A DNA stretch of 64,000 nucleotides from Diphasiastrum complanatum (Eukaryota; Streptophyta; Lycopodiopsida; Lycopodiales; Lycopodiaceae): positions 35,819,446 through 35,883,445 of the forward strand of contig CM055097.1 in NCBI GenBank assembly GCA_029204225.1, written 5' to 3'. The translations under genes and the position numbers were made by a program. Below the pieces are notes generated by a model. It saw nothing but the letters and a program-made list of their open reading frames with translations, did not search any database and was not told where the DNA came from. This document shows positions 60,653 through 64,000 of the stretch, piece by piece; positions within the stretch are counted from its first letter, which is position 1, and each line of letters begins with the position of its first letter.

Positions 60653-61167
60653 GTGAACATTCAAAAAGATCTCAAATTGCACATAAAAGTTGTTAGTAGC
60701 ATCTTCCTTCAAACAGAGTATTGCTTAATTGAAAAGCATATGTTGAATATTTGCAAAACAATAGTTAGTAAGAATTATTTATCCAAAATGACATCCTCTC
60801 CTAACTCAATGGTACATGGGCAGCATAGCGGAACTACGACAATTTCCAATGCAGCAACAACAAATTCAACTAGCAATCTTTCGTTGACAGCAAGCTTTTG
60901 CTTGCAAAGTCTTAGGCGTTGAACTAGCAATCTGCAGCAATGAACTATCTTCTTTGATTGCAGTTGATAAATAATCTACAGCAACAGACAAAAAATCGTT
61001 TCCTCCTCTGCTATGATGACTGCAGAGAATTTGGTCGCTGCAAATCTTTAAGTGGGATAGTAGGAAAGCACAAACTACAGAGACTGGTGTCCAAAGCTAA
61101 AAAACCGAGCCTGAGTATTTTATCAGGAGTTTATCAAGCGATCATGGCATCCAAACCGAAGGTGTGA
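60653..61167 (+). other. Possible host-gene exon, unidentified
   Basis: A TTTGATTGCAG acceptor-like site at about 60962 precedes an open frame with balanced composition and NRFLLCYDDCREFGRCKSL, IVGKHKLQRLVSKAKKPSL and LSGVYQAIMASKPK, ending in a donor-like AAG/GTGTG at about 61162. I do not recognise the family. An open frame at 60653-60922 upstream is of lower quality. It could equally be a transposon relic. Confidence 0.25.
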
Positions 61168-61700
61168 TTTATTATCAGATGACTACTAGATCTATTAGAT
61201 TGACATGGCTATCAACAAGCTTGTGTTTGTTTACAATAATCACTAATTGTTACTTTTTCAATTTTTGCCATTAAGATTCATCTACTTTTCTTGTAAACAG
61301 AGTAGTATACCTGGAAGGAAGATTTTTAGTTCAAGGGATTCCTGCTTCATCAAATATTTCAAAATTTTCCTGGCAAATCTGGTTTAATGCTTGATTGTAG
61401 TTCTAGAGTAATTCTGTTACCCTAACTTTTACAAGCTCTCGCTCAAACCTAGTTTGCATGACTCTCAAACATTCAGACTTTAGAGCATTCATGTTAAAAA
61501 TCAATGTGCATGCATGAGCAATTTATCGTTTTGGTACTATTCATGATGTTTTCTCATTCCTTAATTTCTCATGTGGTCATTCATCAGTCTTGTCTAAAAC
61601 TTAAGTCACTGACTTATAACAGACGGTTTTACGGTTACTTGATGGGTAAGGACTGTCAAATTTTCAACACCCTATGGAGCAAAGTCAATGACTTTCCCTG
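61168..61700. other. Spacer, nothing recognised
   Basis: AT-rich, with no coding or repeat signature. Confidence 0.4.
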
Positions 61701-61708
61701 CAGAATTA

Positions 61709-61850
61709 GGGCATGATTTCCAGCACCAACAGACTCCAAGGGCAGTTGATCTTCCATCTTACCAAATGTCTGGTGGGGCTCACATTGAGTAATTTCCAAG
61801 ACCAACAGACTCCAGGGATAGTTAATCTTCCATCTTACCAAATGCTTGTC
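61709..61850 (+). repeat. Tandem duplication of a ~76-bp unit
   Basis: The words ACCAACAGACTCCA and TCTTCCATCTTACCAAATG occur twice in order, starting near 61709 and near 61785. Confidence 0.8.
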
Positions 61851-62869
61851 TGTTGCCTCACATCCAGGCCAGTAGTCAGCCAATCAGGCTGAGTTCATTG
61901 TGTAAGGCTTAGCCCACGGTGGAATGTAATCCGTTTAGATAATGCAATCTAGGAACCCACCACCATACACTTGCAACTAGACTATTCATTTTTGTGTTGC
62001 TACTAAAATACTTCAAATATCAGAGCCTAAAATATCTGATAGTACTTCATCTGAATGTCAAGAGTCACAAAGTATCTCAAAACAAATAAACCTATATTAT
62101 AGTTTTCTCAATTCTCAAATATTAAACTCTTGAAAGAAAACTGTAGAAAAGAATAACAATCTTAAGGATAGGATTTAGAATATAAAAAATATCAACAATT
62201 ATTTGGCATAACATTTGGATGTATCAATTACAAACTGAGTTGCAGCAGATCGCGATCCGCTGCAAAAACGTTTCAGATCGTGCGACCCGGATAGCAATTT
62301 TTTTTTTTTTGGTGGAAAAAGGAGCAATGGCCAATTTTTTTTTTTTTTGAGTTTAATACTAACTAAACCGTAATTGACTGGTGGACATGCTTTTCCAATA
62401 GATATCAGAAATCAGTTTTGAATGGTGTTCTGATGCCAATGGTTTGCAGATCTACTGATTCTGTTTTCTGTTAGAAAATGATAGAAAGAGTTAGAAGGAG
62501 CCTTCCTTAGACTGGCAGGAAGTGTATACTTCTTTTGGAATAGCTGAAACCATCTACTGATGTCCAAATTTCTGAAACCATATGAAAATGCAGCCAATTT
62601 TCTTAAACCATTCACTGATGTCCAAATTTCTGATCAATGTAGCCTGCAGCCATCTGAAACCAAGCAACAGATCTGCATAATAATTGCTTTTTTGAAATCC
62701 TTTCACATGATACCCATATTGGCAAATATACAAAAAGAAAATTACGTTCCGGGAAACCCTAATGGGAAATCCCAGAACGCAGACTGCAACCTTGGTTACA
62801 AATATAAAAGTTGTAAATAAGATCTCAAATCTCTCAGGCAACAAATTTATAATGCAGATTCAACTTCAA
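61851..62869. other. Spacer with a small direct repeat
   Basis: CTGATGTCCAAATTTCTGA occurs at about 62556 and 62618. Otherwise nothing is recognised. Confidence 0.4.
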
Positions 62870-62888
62870 TAGGTGTTACAATATAATG

Positions 62889-62954
62889 CTTCTTGGTTTC
62901 CAAGGGGAGGCTCGAACCTGGGACCAAAGAAACTTTGGATGCCAAGCTAACCAG
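62889..62954 (-). mobile_element. Short tRNA-like (SINE-type) insert with 19-bp target duplication
   Basis: The 66-base insert is bounded by exact 19-base direct repeats TAGGTGTTACAATATAATG at 62870-62888 and 62955-62973. On the - strand it reads CTGGTTAGCTTGGCATCC, then GGTCCCAGGTTCGAGCC, which contains a near-consensus pol III B box (GGTTCGAGCC) and a weak A box. A tRNA-derived SINE fragment inserted by LINE machinery fits both the box and the long duplication. Confidence 0.6.
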
Positions 62955-62973
62955 TAGGTGTTACAATATAATG

Positions 62974-63641
62974 ACCCTGAGCACTTCAGTAACCTTAAAT
63001 AGTAAGCAGATTTATGTTCCAGAGTGATTTGACTCGGTGTGCAAACAAGTACCGTATCTCTCTTCACTCTACACCCAACGTCTACATGCTCCTGTATAGC
63101 TCATGAGATTGACTTTTCAAATTTACACATTTGATGTATTTTTATTGGCACAAATACTAGAGTAAACTATAAAATGTATTAACTATCATACAAATATTAG
63201 AAATTTGACCAAGCATAGGGGAAGTTACTGGAAAAAAACAGAAACAAGAAACCCCTGGTGTAGATAGTTTGTCAGCCATGTAAAGGTCATTAAGCATTAA
63301 GTAATGTGACAGCTACTAGATTCACGTCAGAAAATGTCCAGGTGGAAGGAAAGAACATTAAAAAAAAAACAGTGCAATTAATGATTGAAAAATGGCTCAA
63401 AATGCTTATGAAGGTCTGATTTCCATTTGAGGACCGAAATCTGTATTGATTGTCATTCAGCAGAATAACTATAAGTTCCAAAAGAAATTATCATATTGTG
63501 CTACATCAAAATCCATCACGCAATATCAACTTTCAACTTCTCGCACCAAATATTTGAATCTATTTTATGAGAGAAATACTAAATTTCTTAGGTGGAATGA
63601 CAACTCTACTGAACTTTGAGAAAATTCTTAAGGTACTAAAC
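62974..63641 (-). other. Likely 3'UTR/downstream flank of RPL21 and spacer
   Basis: It follows the RPL21 stop on the - strand. No clear AATAAA on that strand is close to the stop, and no other feature is seen. Confidence 0.4.
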
Positions 63642-63899
63642 TCAATAGCCTCCCTTGAGATCATTGACAACATCGTAGGGAATAGGTGTCACTGTCTCAA
63701 GGGTTGCACCTTCTACCAAAAAGCCAGGTCTAGGCCCTTCAGGTTGCCTCCTGAGAGATATTTTCTCACCTCGAGCTTTAGCTTCAGCCTTTAACTCATT
63801 GTTCTTTTTTCTCCTCTCTAAAAACTCTTCCCTGCATCGAGATGGGTGCACATGCTCGATGCGGACATGCAGTCGCTTCTTGATTATCCTGTTGCCAAC
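63642..63899 (-). CDS. RPL21: 60S ribosomal protein eL21 (RPL21), last coding exon
   Basis: On the - strand the acceptor TTTTTACTGCAG precedes an exon that starts [20 protein letters not shown] and ends [20 protein letters not shown] before TGA at 63644-63642. These 85 residues correspond to the C-terminal half of eL21, normally about 164 residues. The C-terminus NDLKGGY and [10 protein letters not shown] are family hallmarks. eL21 is a structural protein of the cytosolic large ribosomal subunit. The exon begins in phase 0; the upstream exons and the promoter lie beyond the right edge. The intact frame and conserved residues suggest a functional gene rather than a processed copy, since an intron is present. 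Confidence 0.93.
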   Translation of the reverse strand, partial: VGNRIIKKRLHVRIEHVHPSRCREEFLERRKKNNELKAEAKARGEKISLRRQPEGPRPGFLVEGATLETVTPIPYDVVNDLKGGY

Positions 63900-64000
63900 C
63901 TGCAGTAAAAAGGATAGATAGAGAACAAGCCACGAAAGTATTAAACTATCTTCTTTTTTGAATAGAAAGAAAATAAATATCCACCAGAAATCCACTTCCC

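Overview
This is nuclear DNA from a vascular land plant with a large, repeat-rich genome. The signs are a multi-exon MEI2-like gene of the plant AML type, a plant-like cytosolic ribosomal protein eL21 exon, several lineages of plant Ty1/Copia and Ty3/Gypsy retrotransposons, many long AG/CT microsatellites, and a short run of the plant telomere motif CCCTAAA. Introns of 4-5 kb filled with old transposons, and AT-rich spacers of several kb, fit a gymnosperm or fern better than a compact angiosperm genome. The species cannot be decided from this window. There is no bacterial, CRISPR or operon-type content.

Only two host genes are well supported. The first is a MEI2-like RNA-binding protein gene on the + strand. 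Its coding region runs 25727-40163 in 12 exons that splice in phase at GT-AG sites to 982 codons with three RRMs. It has a non-coding leader near 23.9-24.87 kb and a 3'UTR to about 40.9 or 41.2 kb. The second is the last coding exon of the eL21 (RPL21) gene on the - strand at 63642-63899; the rest lies beyond the right edge.

Almost everything else is mobile DNA. At 0-4 kb (+) and 43.9-47.6 kb (-) lie two inverted copies of one deletion-derived Copia family that keeps gag and protease but has no recognisable integrase core, RT or RNase H. Together they bracket the MEI2-like gene. Between 4 and 10.4 kb are a Copia RNase H relic, a gag fragment, the 3' end of a minus-strand LTR element with an unidentified 149-codon ORF, and an LTR piece beside an (AG)59 array. 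From 10.4 to 15.3 kb the DNA is non-coding; a 1.7-kb block of it recurs at 53.2-54.9 kb, and it ends in a polypurine tract and a TGTTACGG LTR start. Then come a decayed Gypsy gag-pro (15.8-17.6 kb), a decayed Copia gag-pro-int-RT element (17.8-20.7 kb), and a cluster of hairpins and GC-rich minisatellite (21.4-23.6 kb).

To the right of the MEI2-like gene are copy B of the inverted pair, a Tat/Athila-type LTR with a tRNA-Asp primer-binding site (47.85-48.6 kb), and a Copia element (50.0-53.2 kb) whose uninterrupted 465-codon ORF joins the gag N-terminus directly to an intact integrase. Next is a second Copia element (54.95-57.7 kb) with the complementary internal deletion: gag N-terminus joined to RT/RNase H. 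Smaller relics follow: an integrase fragment, a possible LTR with a TATA box, and a 66-bp tRNA-like insert between 19-bp direct repeats.

The most interesting items are the gag-integrase ORF, the paired gag-protease family, the large non-coding repeat with conserved palindromes, the strand-switching minisatellites, and the unidentified ORF in an env-like position. All assignments come from reading the sequence; no database search was possible.
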